64,000 nt of DNA. It comes from Dirofilaria immitis (Eukaryota; Nematoda; Chromadorea; Rhabditida; Onchocercidae). The notes under the pieces were generated by a model. That model was not told the origin of the DNA, searched no databases, and saw only the letters and a program-made list of their open reading frames with translations. A program made the position numbers and the translations under genes. Location of the stretch: assembly GCA_024305405.1 (NCBI GenBank), contig JAKNDB010000076.1, positions 310,001 through 374,000 on the forward strand. The letters are read 5' to 3'. This document shows, piece by piece, positions 13,344 through 26,160 of this stretch (position 1 is the stretch's first letter; each line of letters starts with the position of its first letter).

Positions 13344-15191
13344 AAGTGACCCTTTTGAAAACTCTTTTCAAAATTGGTTAAGTTTTCATATACAGTGCTT
13401 CCTTTTTTCTGAATAGTCTTCTAAATTATATTTTTGAATTTTTTCAGATGAAATTTAGAAAGCTTTTGGTTGCGGTTTCATAAAACCCATTTATAAATTT
13501 TATTATGCAAAAAGGATGTAGATTTGTGATTAATTTTTACGGGTTAACAAAATTTTTATTGCATTGTTGAATACATAAAATAATAATTTAATTTCGAAAT
13601 TTTTTGTCTTATAATATGTAAGCATAATATTTGAACAGAGCTAAATAGCTCTATGTAAATATATGTTTACATAAATATATTTGTGCTGAATACCTTACCA
13701 TTATTCTTTAGTTTTCTTCAAGTTGATTTCTGGCTTCCTTATCAATTGTGAGAATTTTTCCTTTTTTGATCATAAAAAGTCATTGCTAAGTTTTTCTTTT
13801 TCATTCCTTCAACTTTTAAACTTTTTGGCAGCATAATATTTCTTTAATTAATAGATAGTTTTTATGTTTTAAAACTTAAGAGAGGATTATTGATTTTAAA
13901 TTGTGCCATTTTATGCCTTTTCTCTAATCCTTTTCTGTTTTGTTATATTTTCAACTTAATCTGTTCGTTTAAAATTTAAGAGTTAGTTTTCTAATGTTTT
14001 GTGCCTTATTACGATGCTATGGAAGTTTATTATTAAATCAGTGATGATTTTTTTCCTTTTTAGGAAAAATCTTTGATAATAAAAAGAGTTTTACTCTGAT
14101 AAAAACTATACATTTTTTAAGCATGAAATTAAAGTAATTATTTTGCAGTGCTTTCTTCACTCATTTTCGAACTTATCATTTCTCGCTTAGGCTTTATTTT
14201 TATTCATTATGTGATTCTATTAAGTGATGTCATATCATATTATATCATCTATTGCAGATAATATTCCATTGACGATTAGTAGTACATCATCTATTACTAG
14301 CAAATCAAGTATATATACTCCAATATATATATATGTATATATTATATATATATATGGTGATTTATTACTTGATAAAGAAGGGAATTCGATACGAGATGTC
14401 TTAAGAAACGTGATAAAATGTTTTTGGAGTAGTTATTATATATATATACATATATTCGCACTGTTAAATAAAAATGAAAAGAAATGGTAAATTTTTTCAT
14501 AAAAATGAAGTGTTCAAATAATTTTCACATTGTTTCAAATTTTACAAAATAATTTTTCTTGCGCTCATTCCTTATCTCTTATTTGAAATATAATTTTAAA
14601 TTTCTTAATTTTTCTTCTATCTTTTTGCTTTTTAGAATTTATTCATTTTTTCATCGTATACAAAATATTCCAACTATTCCTGCCCTATTTCATATTTTCC
14701 TTAGCATTACCGTATATTGTTAATATTAAGTAATTTATTACGATAGTAGTGATACTAGATGTGATAAAGTTATACAGATTCAAAATCATTTTCTTTTGAA
14801 AGTATTGCAAGATTTTGCATAATTTCATTTAAATTTGATTATTGACTGGCATGTATAATAAATACAATAAATTTGGATTTTATCAATTAATAAATAATTA
14901 TTGACTCTAATTTTTTTGAAACTTTTAATTGAAACATATTGCTTTGATTGCATTTTTGATAATATCATTATTCGTTATCCAAATGATTCTAACAGAATTA
15001 ATAGAAATTGTGTTATTAGAGAATCCAGTAATTCTAGGAAATAGGAATGATATTATGATTTCGATATTTTCATTTTTATATGAAATGTTAATTGGATAGG
15101 AAGTAAATCGGAATTATCATAATTAATGTACGCCAATTACTGTTATTGATCAAATCATCATATCAGTTAAAACCAAACTATAGTCATTTCA
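13344..15191. other. Intergenic region rme-8 to small secreted gene
   Basis: AT-rich sequence with no conserved exon visible. It includes an AT dinucleotide cluster at about 14,309-14,357. An 88-codon open frame at 14,224-14,490 is mostly this AT repeat and is not supported as a gene. The promoter of the following gene should lie toward the right end, but no specific element stands out. Confidence 0.6.
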
Positions 15192-15889
15192 ATGATTAGT
15201 ACCACTATTGTTACGGTATTGCTGTCGCTACTGTATAATTTTGGATGTTTGACAAGCAGTAATGCTCGTTCATATTCGGTTTGTTATTTACATCTTAAAC
15301 AAATTTTTAAAATATCAAAATTTTAAATTATTTTAGTTGTTCTTTTTTCTTTTTTTGCTGAACTTTTTAAGGAAAGAACAGTTATTGATTTAAAGATTAA
15401 AATAATTTAAGAATTTATTCGAAAATTACAAAATTTATGTTTTAATAAGTTGTTTAATAATTTTCACTTCGTAATTTATCTTCGGAAATAGTATTTTTTG
15501 CCATATTTCTTTTTTTAGGAATGATAAAGAAATTTAAGTGGTAGATGGTAAATGTTGTTTCCAATTAAAAATTTTAAATTCATTAAAATTTGGGATTGAA
15601 AGAAGTGACGACAAAAAAGTGCTCATGATTTCTAATAAGTACTAATTTTTTATTGTCAATATTCCAGGTTAAGCAATGCTATCGTGAGTTAGAAAACGGT
15701 CGTAAATTTTTGCAACAAATTAAGCATGAACTTATAATTGACGATCATAAACGACAGCAGCAATGTATTCAAGCATTACTGATAAAGCAAAATTCACCTG
15801 CGATATTTAGTTTTACTGCAAATAAGATTGATGCAATCATTTATTTATCGTTTGTTACTTTGTTTTTATTATTCATTTATCAGAATTAG
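15192..15889 (+). CDS. Small secreted or surface-anchored protein, unrecognised (2 exons)
   Basis: Exons 15192-15278 and 15668-15889 join in phase 0 and encode 102 residues. The first exon is a good signal peptide (MISTTIVTVLLSLLYNFG) with cleavage likely near the SSNARS segment. The middle is charged, with two cysteines about 28 residues apart (QCYREL and QQQCIQAL). The last 18 or so residues (AIIYLSFVTLFLLFIYQN) are hydrophobic up to the stop, which fits either a GPI-attachment signal or a C-terminal membrane anchor. AATAAA follows 13 nt after the stop codon. I do not recognise the family. The start is the only ATG that gives a signal peptide. It could instead be one isoform of a longer gene, because the next gene starts only 612 nt downstream on the same strand. 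Confidence 0.5.
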
Positions 15890-15902
15890 TTGATATACAC
15901 TA

Positions 15903-15908
15903 AATAAA
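15903..15908 (+). promoter_or_regulatory. Polyadenylation signal of small secreted gene
   Basis: AATAAA lies 13 nt past the TAG of the small secreted gene. Its position supports that stop as a real gene end rather than read-through into the saposin-like gene. Confidence 0.55.
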
Positions 15909-16500
15909 CAAACAGTAAATAATAGTAATTTAACTAACAATTTGCCTTTGCAAAAGATCCTTAAAGTTTCTTCATTAATATAAATGAAATGAAATGTCAA
16001 TCATAATTATTAATATCAGTTCAAAATATATGTATACATTTCCACATGCGTGAGATTATTAATTTAATTTACAGTTTAAAAAATTTAAATTTATTGGTCT
16101 AACTTACATTATTAATTTATGCCAATTTAAATTTGCTAATTTAAATCACTATTAATTCAAACCAAAGGAAGTAACGATGAATTTCATATTGGAATATGAA
16201 AGTATTATCAAATTCGATTTGATATTAGAATTTCTTAATAAATTTTCTGATTTACATAGTCCTGTTCGAGCGCAAATAAGTATTCGATTAACCTATAAAT
16301 TGAATTTGATTATAATATTAAATATACTTGGCAAATAATTTCACATAAAAGAACAAAATCTTGGCTTATTTCATTCCCTGTCAATTTTAATCTTTTCAAA
16401 TATTTGCAGCGATATTATCAAAAGGCTAATATGATTATGAATTCTAGTATACCTATTTTGATTTCTTATTGTAATAAGACCTAAATTTCAGTAATCATCA

Positions 16501-19500
16501 ATGATCATCGTTTCAGCTTTGATAATAATTATTATTATAGCAATAATAATAATATTGGTATGACTTTATTGATTAATTGGATCAATGAAATGCATGTAAA
16601 TTTTTAAATCTTGGATTAAAAATTTGAAATAATTCTATTTATTAAAATGGAAATCAATTCTTTCTGTTTAATATATAGTTCGAAAGTATAAGGTGGAATT
16701 AACAAAATGATTTTAATCCTAATATAGTAAGAAATTTTACAAAATGATTTTAATCCTAATATAGTAAGAAATTTTACTGTTTGATTTTACATATTTAATG
16801 AATTACTCGCTATTATTGATTAATTCAAACAATATTGTGCGAAATTTTAATATAAGACCGAAGACTTTTTCTGAACAACTTTATTAATTTCTTAAAAATT
16901 TTTGCTAAAAATTTGCAATAAACATTATATAATATTTACAAAAAGATACAAATTAAAAAGGAACGAAAAAAGAATCTTGAGAAATATCATTCTCGATTTC
17001 GTTAAAATATTTTCAAGAGAAAAATTAGTAAGGTAAAGTTTTGATGCCTCGAAGTTAATGATCAATAAAGATAATCGTGTAATTAATTTCCTTTATTACC
17101 ATTATCTTTTAGCAGTAATTTTATCTTTATTATTGTTCTATCAAAAATCAATGATTTTTACTTCAGAATTATTTATCGAATGAAAAAGATTCATGTGAAG
17201 GACCAGAATTCCATAATATCACAACAATTACCATGCCACAATTGCAATCATTTTTCGCATTATTTCTTATCAATCATGGTTTACCACTATGCTCTATTTG
17301 TGATTGTATGCTTAGAAAAGTTGGAAGTATTCTTTTCACAACAAATTCTAAAAAACTTACAGTAAGTGTGAAGAAAAATTTGCGATAGTCATGGCATAAC
17401 TTTAAATAAAATAACACAATTACCTTGCCGTAATGTCACGATCAGTGCAATAATTTATGATAATATGATATTACAATACTAAGAAAAGTTTCTAGATATG
17501 AATACGGTCCACTTTATTATGCTATAACGATATTTTTGCAATAATTAATATCTCCTTCGATAAATACTTATATTTGAAAAATATTTGCACGATAATTTCA
17601 TTATTTTTCGCTTATATATTATTCTTACATGATTCATCAAATGTTTTAAATTATGAAATATCCTAGAATATTGGAAAATATTTTTTAATTTTATTTGCAG
17701 TATGCTGAAGAAATATTTTATGAATTACTTCTTGCTCGTATACCAAATGTTAAGGCAATTTGTTCAGGATTAATACCGGCTTGTTATCATTCCTACAATA
17801 AAAATGGTATGAAGTTTATTATTAACAGTCATTTCTGTTTAATAATTAATTAATGGTTCAGATACTTAAGCAAAATTAATTGGAACATTTCACTCCTTCT
17901 TTTTCTTATATTTTAAAATAAAATCTCAAAAAAAAGTTGAAATTTGTGGTTACATTAAATATAATCATAATAGATATCCAATTCATTGATAAGTTAAATG
18001 AAATAATTACATCGTTCATGGAATGACTTTTCTTAAAAGTTCTTTCACCATATGTGATTCCATTTGAATGATCCTAGAAACGAAATTATTTTTCGAGAAA
18101 CAGAGAATACGTAAAAGTATAGAAAAGAGGGACGAATAACAATTTTAAATTCCAATTATATTTTGTTGATAACTAATTTTACTATCTATTAACTTAAAAT
18201 GCTTAATGAAATAAATTGATCGATGTGTGATGGTGAAATATAATTGATAAAATATTATTCAGAATATTATACTGATATGACGAATTTAAAGTTTATCGCA
18301 GTTGTCATATTTTCAGGTCATTCATTTATATAAATGAATGACCTGACTGTCGTATAAAAAAAAGTTTTGAATATTTCACATTTTATGTATATCTTTTTGA
18401 TTCACTTTTTGGTGATTATTACTGAGAGATGTATTTTCTTTCCGACTGGTTACACTTATGTTCTTAACCTTTAACCTTCTTGAAATTCTGAGACATCATT
18501 ATACTCTGATATTATTCATACGATTATTGAGTTATGCGTATTTAGATGAAAGATACTGCATACATAAACATATATCATACAAAAAAATATAATGAATAAT
18601 TTAATAAAGTTATGTTTAGAGAAAAATAATTTAAAGCTTCAAGAATTTTTAAGCCCAAAGAACTTATTTCACTTATTTTTAAAGGAAATTCGAAATTTAA
18701 AGGTTAGCATAATTTTAATTTTCCCATAAAACTTCTAACAAATCTTTTTTCCATGAAACTTTACTTTTAATTAAAGTGTTGCCAATAACGCCTGCTGGAA
18801 AATGTATTCAATGCAATATATGCATGGCTATAACGACATATTTTGAGGTTTATTTTTCAAAGAGAGAAAAAATTCATGAATAGTTAAAGTAAAAATTAAA
18901 TAATTTTAATGATTAAATATCAAAATTTTATTTCAATTTTTTTCAAATTATGATAGTAATAAATGTACTTTTAATTTTTGTTCTAAATTAATGAAGTTAT
19001 TGAGAACTTTCGCCTTGTTTAATTATTTTATCAAATTGTAAACCTTTTTCTAGAATTATATTTTATTGAATCAAACTGCCATCTATTCCATCAATAATTG
19101 GATTAGCGAACAATATTCATACCAAGTTTGCTCACTGGCTTATCAATTATTTCCACCAAACTTTTACTGGAATGAGATTAATTATATTCATGTTCGTTGT
19201 TAAAATTTTAAACTTTCCAAAATAAAAGTTGATATTTGCGCTTTTTTTCATATTAAATTAAAAATTCTAAATAAATATTTCGTTCCTTGTCGAATTTTAC
19301 TTAAATGTTTGAGTCATTTTATGACGTTTGCAGATTCCAATTTTTTCTTTTTTTTCAGTGCGTAGCATGGGTACAGAATTTTTTTGATAATTTCATGAAT
19401 CGTTTAATGACAGTTATTATAGCAGGAAATTTTTGCTCCGCGGTAAATTTTATTTTTGAATTTTTATAAAATGGATAATCAAAAAGAATGGTCGAAATCA

Positions 19501-20879
19501 CTATGATACTGTGATTTCAGAAAAAATAGCAATTTTCTGGATTTTTTTAAAAAACTGATTTCATAAAACTTATTTTTTGATTTGCATAAAACTTATTTTT
19601 TTGATATCAAATCGTATTGATTAATAAAACAGTACATTGTCATTATCATTATTATTAATATTATTGTTTTTATCGTTACTGTTTTTGTTGTTGTTGTCTT
19701 TGTTGTTATTGTTATTATTATTATTTGATTCCCTAGAAGTAGATGAGATTCACAGTCGAAAGAGAAAAAAATGGGTTTAAAAATGAACGAAAAAATTTGG
19801 ATCCTAAACGCTTGAATTATGGAAATTGTTAATTCAAGATATCCGAGAGATTCTGATGCATTCTTTCTCTTCTCTTCTCTTCATTTTTCCTTGTATTTCA
19901 TTCTTATCCTCTCATTTTTTATCTACTTCTCTTCTTTTATGCATGCAAAAATATTTCGCTAATTTTTCTGACTCGGATATTTTAAATACCCAATAATTGT
20001 TTTCCTATAATTAAAGCCAAAAATAGAATTCAAAAATTTGATTTAGAATTTAGGAAAAAAATTCGAAAATTGCAATTTTTGCAATGAAATATAGATATAA
20101 AGAAGAAATTAGTAAAAAATTTTGCAAAAAAATTCAAAAAGACATAATAAAATCATACTATCAAAACTATCACATTAAGATGTTTAGTGTCAAAGTTCAT
20201 TTCCATAGAATTTTAGAATATCCGAAGTCAAATTATTAAATATTCGAAAAAATTAAGCTTGAAGAACAATTATATTCATGTTAATTAGTAAATGATCAGG
20301 AATTTTTTTAATTGATAACTATTGTTATATCATTTCATTATTTTAATAACATTTACCGTAATTAGCTTAATTTTCGCGTACATAAAAAATAAGCTTGGTT
20401 AGTTTCCAAAATTTAGAAAGAAAAGTGATTCAAAAATATGCAGATTATTCCGTATTCAAGTTTTACATGTTTTGTTAAATTTATTTGTACGAAAAGTCTT
20501 TCAAATATATATGCGTATATTTTTTCTAACAGAAAGAGAAATACTTAATTCATTTCCAAGTTAATTGGCAGAAATTTAGTTTACAGATTACTTTTTCCGG
20601 TAAATTTGTATAAAATTAATAATTTATTTTAAATTGTAATTGCATTATTTTATTTAAAAGGAAAACATATGAATAATATTCATATTTCCACCTAATTATG
20701 TTTTATTTTAGCGATTACATTGGTGTAAATCGTACGAAATACCAAGTATTATTGATTGTTTGAAAGAATTTTGCGACGAAAGTTTTCCGCCGCCATTGCA
20801 AACAACAATTTGTGATTTTCTATCGAATGACTCTGTTGATTCATCTTCTTTTTCTGAATATCAAGATGTTAAAAGATGA
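16501..20879 (+). CDS. Saposin-like cysteine-rich secreted protein (6 exons)
   Basis: Exons 16501-16557, 17167-17361, 17701-17806, 18777-18847, 19359-19442 and 20712-20879 join in consistent phases to give 226 residues and a TGA stop. Residues 1-19 (MIIVSALIIIIIIAIIIIL) would be the signal peptide. Two cysteine-rich parts follow. The first has CSICDC at 61-66 and CSGLIPAC at 105-112; the second has CIQCNIC at 129-135 and further cysteines at 144, 169, 176, 187, 192 and 205. CxxC followed by helices and CxxLxxxC resembles the saposin B fold (lipid-binding or membrane-active proteins). The first domain lacks the usual middle cysteine pair, so the family call is tentative. A possible N-glycosylation site is N36. 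The first exon is the least certain; exons 2-6 are well supported. No frame breaks were seen. Confidence 0.6.
16702..16775. repeat. Exact tandem duplication, 2 x 37 bp
   Basis: A 37-bp unit starting ACAAAATGATTTTAATCC occurs twice in direct succession without a mismatch, inside intron 1 of the saposin-like gene. The identity points to a recent duplication or an assembly duplication. Confidence 0.9.
18314..18345. repeat. Perfect 32-nt palindrome in a saposin-gene intron
   Basis: The left arm CAGGTCATTCATTTAT is followed with no spacer by its exact reverse complement. It lies in the intron 17807-18776. It could fold as a hairpin in RNA or a cruciform in DNA. The pairing does not extend into the flanks. 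Confidence 0.95.
19636..19727. repeat. Mixed TTA/TTG triplet repeat
   Basis: Interrupted runs of ATT, GTT and TTG triplets in the last intron of the saposin-like gene (19443-20711). The rest of that 1.27-kb intron is AT-rich with no visible exon. Confidence 0.75.
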
Positions 20880-20902
20880 AAAAGAAAGAAAACTCATGAA
20901 TC

Positions 20903-20908
20903 AATAAA
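20903..20908 (+). promoter_or_regulatory. Polyadenylation signal of saposin-like gene
   Basis: AATAAA lies 23 nt after the TGA stop. Confidence 0.6.
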
Positions 20909-22564
20909 TCGATAAATCAATATTTATGATTATTATTATAAGTATAATGATTTTTTCTATTCTGATATGCAAATACTACCTAATAAATTTGTTTTTTTTC
21001 TTGAAGATCACTTTTCACTTTTTAATGAACTAATTTGAAATATTTTTGAAAATAATGAATTCATAAATGATGAAATAATTGTTGTGGAAATTATTCAACA
21101 ATAAATGAAAACGTTTATTAAAAAATTCGAAATAAAATTTTTACAATAAATATCAATCGGTGGAATAATTTGAATTAACAAAGAGTGGAAGATACAGTAA
21201 AAGATTTACTACTGTAAATAAACTTGAGCGTGTTTTCTAGAATAAATTAAAGACAATTTATTAACCTGTCATTATTTTTCTTATTCATTTGCTTATTTCC
21301 TTTTTTTTTAAATTACTTTGATAACATAGTGATAATTCTAATTTTACGAAGAAATGAGTTAAATGACAGAAATAATTTAACAACTTTGTGAGCATAAATC
21401 AAAAGATTTTATAATAATATTAAATAAATAGAAAGCAAATTAATCAAAAAATTTGACAAGAATTTAATCAATAATAATTTTAATGATAATAGTACGTATC
21501 GTAACTTGTAGTGAATATAATTCATCTGCTAGACGAATATTTTTCTTTAAAAAAATAAAGTCAAACAAACAAAATTCAGTCCATAATTTTCAATTTAAAA
21601 AGTATCGGTTTTTGCATTTTTGTTTTAAATTATTACTTTTTATTCGTACCGTAATTTTCCTAAAGTAGTTCTCGAGTATGAATATTTGATTTTTTTTTTT
21701 TTATAAAAATCGGCAATTAATTTTGATTCGTATCCTTCAATTTTAGAGAAACTTCGTTTTTTTTTCATAATTTTCGTTATAAATGTAACTTTTAATTTTA
21801 GTTCCTTAATTCATTTTTTTTTTAATTCTTGAGACATAATAATCCAATAAATAATGCAAAATGTAAGAAATGAATTATTGATTGATTTAAAAGTTTCTAA
21901 TTATCATTTTTTTTTAAATCACTGCTAATTGAATAACCAATTACTGATCTATTTGAAGATTATACCATATTAAAAGTAATAAATAATTAAATTTGTCATG
22001 TGTAATCGAAATCGATTATTTGATAAGTAACAGATCGTTTGAAAATATTTGGAATTGGATAAGTTATGAAACATTCTCGACAGTATATTTTCTATTGATA
22101 AAAATTAAATTTTAATGTTAGAAACATTTGCAGAACTGTACTATTTATATAGATGAATATGGGAATAATGAATAAAGCAACATCATCATTATCATCTATC
22201 ATATTATCATATTCTATCAAAACAAAATTAAATCGCCAAATTTGCTTTTTGAATTTTTCTAGAATTCTTGTTTATAATAACTATTTAATTTTTTTTAGAA
22301 AACTTAAATTTTACTTGATTCAGTTTTTATTAAATTATGATTTCGGATATTAGAGAAATATCTCAAGTCAAATTATTTTTCTTTTTCATCAGATATCGCA
22401 TTAAACGAGAATGTATATTTGCAGATATCAAATTACTCATACTTATCGATAAAATAAAATTTGAAATTTGGATGAATGGAAAAAGAACCTTCAAAAGAGA
22501 ATATTACTTTAAAAAAGTAATCAATAAAGTTTTAAATTCAAATAATTAAAAGAGAAAGAAAAAT

Positions 22565-22800
22565 GAACGTATGAGTAAATATATATAGGAATCCATGTCC
22601 TGTATACCCTGTATATCTTACATTTCTGGATATTCGTTTATCCGTGTCCTATATATCGACATTACAGATAGCCATGTCGGACATATCTTATTTTTGTAGA
22701 TGATATCCGTTTATATCTTTATGTTTATAGTTACCTATATTCCACATAACTGTATGTTTTGTAACTATCCGTGTCTCGTGTATCCTTATGTTTGTCTGTC
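22565..22800. repeat. Degenerate tandem repeat around CCRTGTCCTRTAT
   Basis: The phrase CCATGTCCTGTATA recurs in altered forms (CCGTGTCCTATATA, CCATGTCGGACATA, CCGTGTCTCGTGTA) at roughly 40-60 nt spacing. The stretch is less AT-rich than its surroundings, suggesting a decayed minisatellite. Confidence 0.5.
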
Positions 22801-24388
22801 CGCAATATATAAACAAGTGCTAATACTTCTTAAACATATCAATTCTCACCCTTTCTTCCCCTACTTCCTCTCAAGCAATACAACTTATAAATAAACAATT
22901 CCATCTTGTTAGTTTGTCGACCAAAAATTACTAATCGCTCTTCTCTGATTATTTGATTGGTGTATTTGCATTAATAGAGTGGATGATTGAGCATAGATAT
23001 CAAATATATGTAATTAAATCTAATTACTACTAAAATCAAACTTAAATTCAATTTAAATAGACAAATATGCATGCATAATTAAATTTGAGTATTGTTAATT
23101 GAATAATAATTCTACAAAAATTTAAATTATTTTTAAATACTGAATGCAATAAAAGAAGTAATTGAAGAAAATTCAATTTGTTATTATTTTCAGATATGGA
23201 ATTGATAAATAACTAAATATATTGTTAATTGAATTTAAAACAAATTAAAATTTTTTTTTAGTTTTGTCAATATTGGAAGTAATGGAAAATATGATTGGAG
23301 AAAGTTTAATTTGTCATCATTTTCATATTTGAAACTGAACTTCAGTTTTAAATATGAATTAAGTTGATGTTACCAAAAGATTTGATTTGAATCATTCAGT
23401 TTTTGATCTAATTTGTAGTACGAACTTAATAAATCGAAAAAGTATTTAAAAAATTAAGTATTATTTAGCAAAATGTGCCAGATGGTTAGAAATGATTAAA
23501 ATATTTTGTTTGGAAATTTGTTATAAAATAAACCTCTGATGAATTAATATTTTTAATTAAAATTAAATTAACAATCAATAAGAATGAATAAAATTGATTT
23601 TTATTATTCAAAAAGCAAAGAAATTTTACCATTCAAATTAAAATAATAATTAAATTTCATTTATAATTAATTTACGCTTAAAAATATACTTTTAATACCA
23701 TTAATTCATGCCATTTTCAACGTTTCCATTTTTGACATTTCACGCATTCCACGTCTCACACGTGCCTGCATACATTATATTACAAATATATCGTGTATTA
23801 TCAATAATTTATCCCGATATTTGATTAATTTATTATTTTTAAATCACTTATTACTTCATTGATTACTTCTACTTATTAGTTCTTTTGATTAATTTCAAAT
23901 TTCATTTAATTTAATCAGAAAATGTTATCAACTGAAATTAGGACAAACTGAATAAGCGATAAAACTTTTTTCGAAAAAAAAGAAAACAGAATTGCCTAAA
24001 ATTTAAACAAAATGACAGCAATTATTTACAAATAGATTGGATGGACACTTCTGGACAATATGTCTTTTATTTACTGAAAGTATTAGCGAATGTATAAACA
24101 ATAAATAGATATTATTGTTAGTAATAGTAGAAGAACTACTATCATTCAATAAGGTTAATACTAAAATGAACTAATTAAAAGAAAAGAGGTCAGAGTGGAA
24201 AAAAGGTGAAATTGATTTGAAGAGGATGGATGCATTAAGATACGCTGTTTACAAATAATATTATAAATACCGTAATCAAATTTTTATATATGGACTAATT
24301 GCCTGCAAAATGTTAGCATAATTGTAGAATTTTTCATTCTCTCTTCCATTAGAAAAATTTTTCAATAGAAAATAAAAAATCAACTACC

Positions 24389-24537
24389 TGGAATATTATA
24401 ATTAAGAATTGAAACTTGGAACTTAAAAATTTGGAATTGATTTTTGATTCGAACTTTCAATTTTTATTAAGCAAATTTCTTGCCTAATTCATTTGCTAAT
24501 TAAGTTCCAAATTTCGATTCTCCACTATAATATTCCA
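24389..24537. repeat. Long imperfect hairpin, about 37-bp arms
   Basis: The left arm from 24389 (TGGAATATTATA...TTGGAACTTA) pairs with the right arm ending at 24537 (TAAGTTCCAA...TATAATATTCCA) with about eight mismatches. About 75 nt separate the arms. Size and form resemble a decayed MITE-type element, but no target-site duplication is evident. Confidence 0.6.
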
Positions 24538-25247
24538 AGCAATTATTCAATTATTTTTAACTGTGAAACTAAAATTAATAGAAACCTGATATTTGAAAAA
24601 AATATGCAAGAATTTTAATAGCTGATTTCAAAGGGTTTGAAATGAAACGGATTAACTTAAATGTTGGATTATGATTTTGCATTAATAGAATTTTTGATTA
24701 TTATTTTGTCGTTATTATTGCAATTAAATTCTTACAAATCGATTTAATTTTATTCCACCTTATTTCTAACTTCATCTTTATTTTTCTATTATTTTTTCTA
24801 TTTCTTCATATCTTTTTCAAAATCAGAAATAAATGATTAATTGATCAATAATAATTGAGTAAATATATCAAAACATTAGAATCATACCGTTACTAAATCA
24901 ATATTTTTCTCAATTTTTGAAAAATTTTTTGAAAAGTTTAAAACGTTGAAAAAAGTTTATGATAAGTTTAGCAAAAATCTGTGCAAATTTTTTTAAAAAG
25001 AATTTAAAAAGTTGAATTGTTTAATGCGGAATAAATTTTTTGATTTCTATAAAAAATTTTACAAATTTTTCAAATATAATACATATACAGATGAATAGAA
25101 CAATATTTTACGCTCTTAAATTTACAGTGATTTTAATTGCAACAAAAAAAGGGATATTGAATATATGATACGAATAAGAAAATATTGAAGATGTCATTAT
25201 TGTTATCGCTAAAAAATTATTTATTATTTCCTTTTTTCTAAAGATAT

Positions 25248-25276
25248 ATTAAAAGAAACATATTGTTTCTTTTAAT
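25248..25276. repeat. Perfect 13-bp inverted repeat with 3-nt loop
   Basis: ATTAAAAGAAACA, then TAT, then the exact reverse complement. No run of U beyond the stem suggests any particular function. Confidence 0.85.
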
Positions 25277-25749
25277 TTAATTTCTATTTTAATTATTAAA
25301 AATTTCTTCTTCCCTTTTAATTTTTATTTTCTTATCTTTTTTCTCAACTGTTTAAATAGAATTGCGAAATTTCTTTTCTAATTGTTTAAGTAAAATTGAG
25401 AAACGAAACGCAGATAGATATGATTGATAATAAATCGAGAAACGTTATTGATTCTAATTTTTCATTTTTAAACTTTATTTTATGGATAATTATTATCATA
25501 TATAATGAAAAGTGTATGGAAGGTTAGAAAAAATTTAACCGAAATTTTTCTCTCATACTATCGTTATCGTGTCCTTAGTACTAATGGACAATTTTTGCAT
25601 ATGCAGAATTTTATACCCAATTTACGTTTTAAACAATTTACGGAAATTAGTTAAAAATAAGAAAATAGTTAATGGATAGGCTTTTTTATGGAAATAGATA
25701 ACAAATTTACTTAAAATGAAAAAATGATTTATGATATACTTATTCTTAT

Positions 25750-26160
25750 TATTTAAGTAGGTTTGTAATATACTTTCCTTTATACATTAGATATACACAT
25801 ATAATATGATATATATCAGGTAATATATATTCTTTTATATATTAAATATGTATGATATATATATTCTTGTATTACTTAAATATCTTCGTTATATATACAA
25901 ATATATATACATATATTTATGTTTTTTTAATGTATAGTTACATTAATATATTAATTAGACACAATATAATATATGTACTTATAACTATTTTTAATAAGTT
26001 TACAATATTATTTAAGTATAGAAATATATTATAGTTAATATAATATTCATAAACGTAATAAATAGACACATTATAATCTACAATATGTATTTTTATAATT
26101 TAAATATATATATAGTATATATTTCTCTATACATATTTCAGTATACATTATATTATCTGT
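25750..26160. repeat. TA-rich low-complexity block
   Basis: Dense ATATAT runs interrupted by ACATAT and TTATT. The 60-codon open frame inside it is an artefact of composition. Confidence 0.75.

Noticed and set aside
14224..14490. 88-codon open frame as a gene
   Set aside because: Mostly AT dinucleotide repeat read as Ile/Tyr; no splice context or conserved motif.
15192..16557. The small secreted gene and the saposin-like gene as one operon or one gene
   Set aside because: The first has its own stop and a close AATAAA, and the second has its own signal-peptide exon. The 612-nt gap does not demonstrate an operon.
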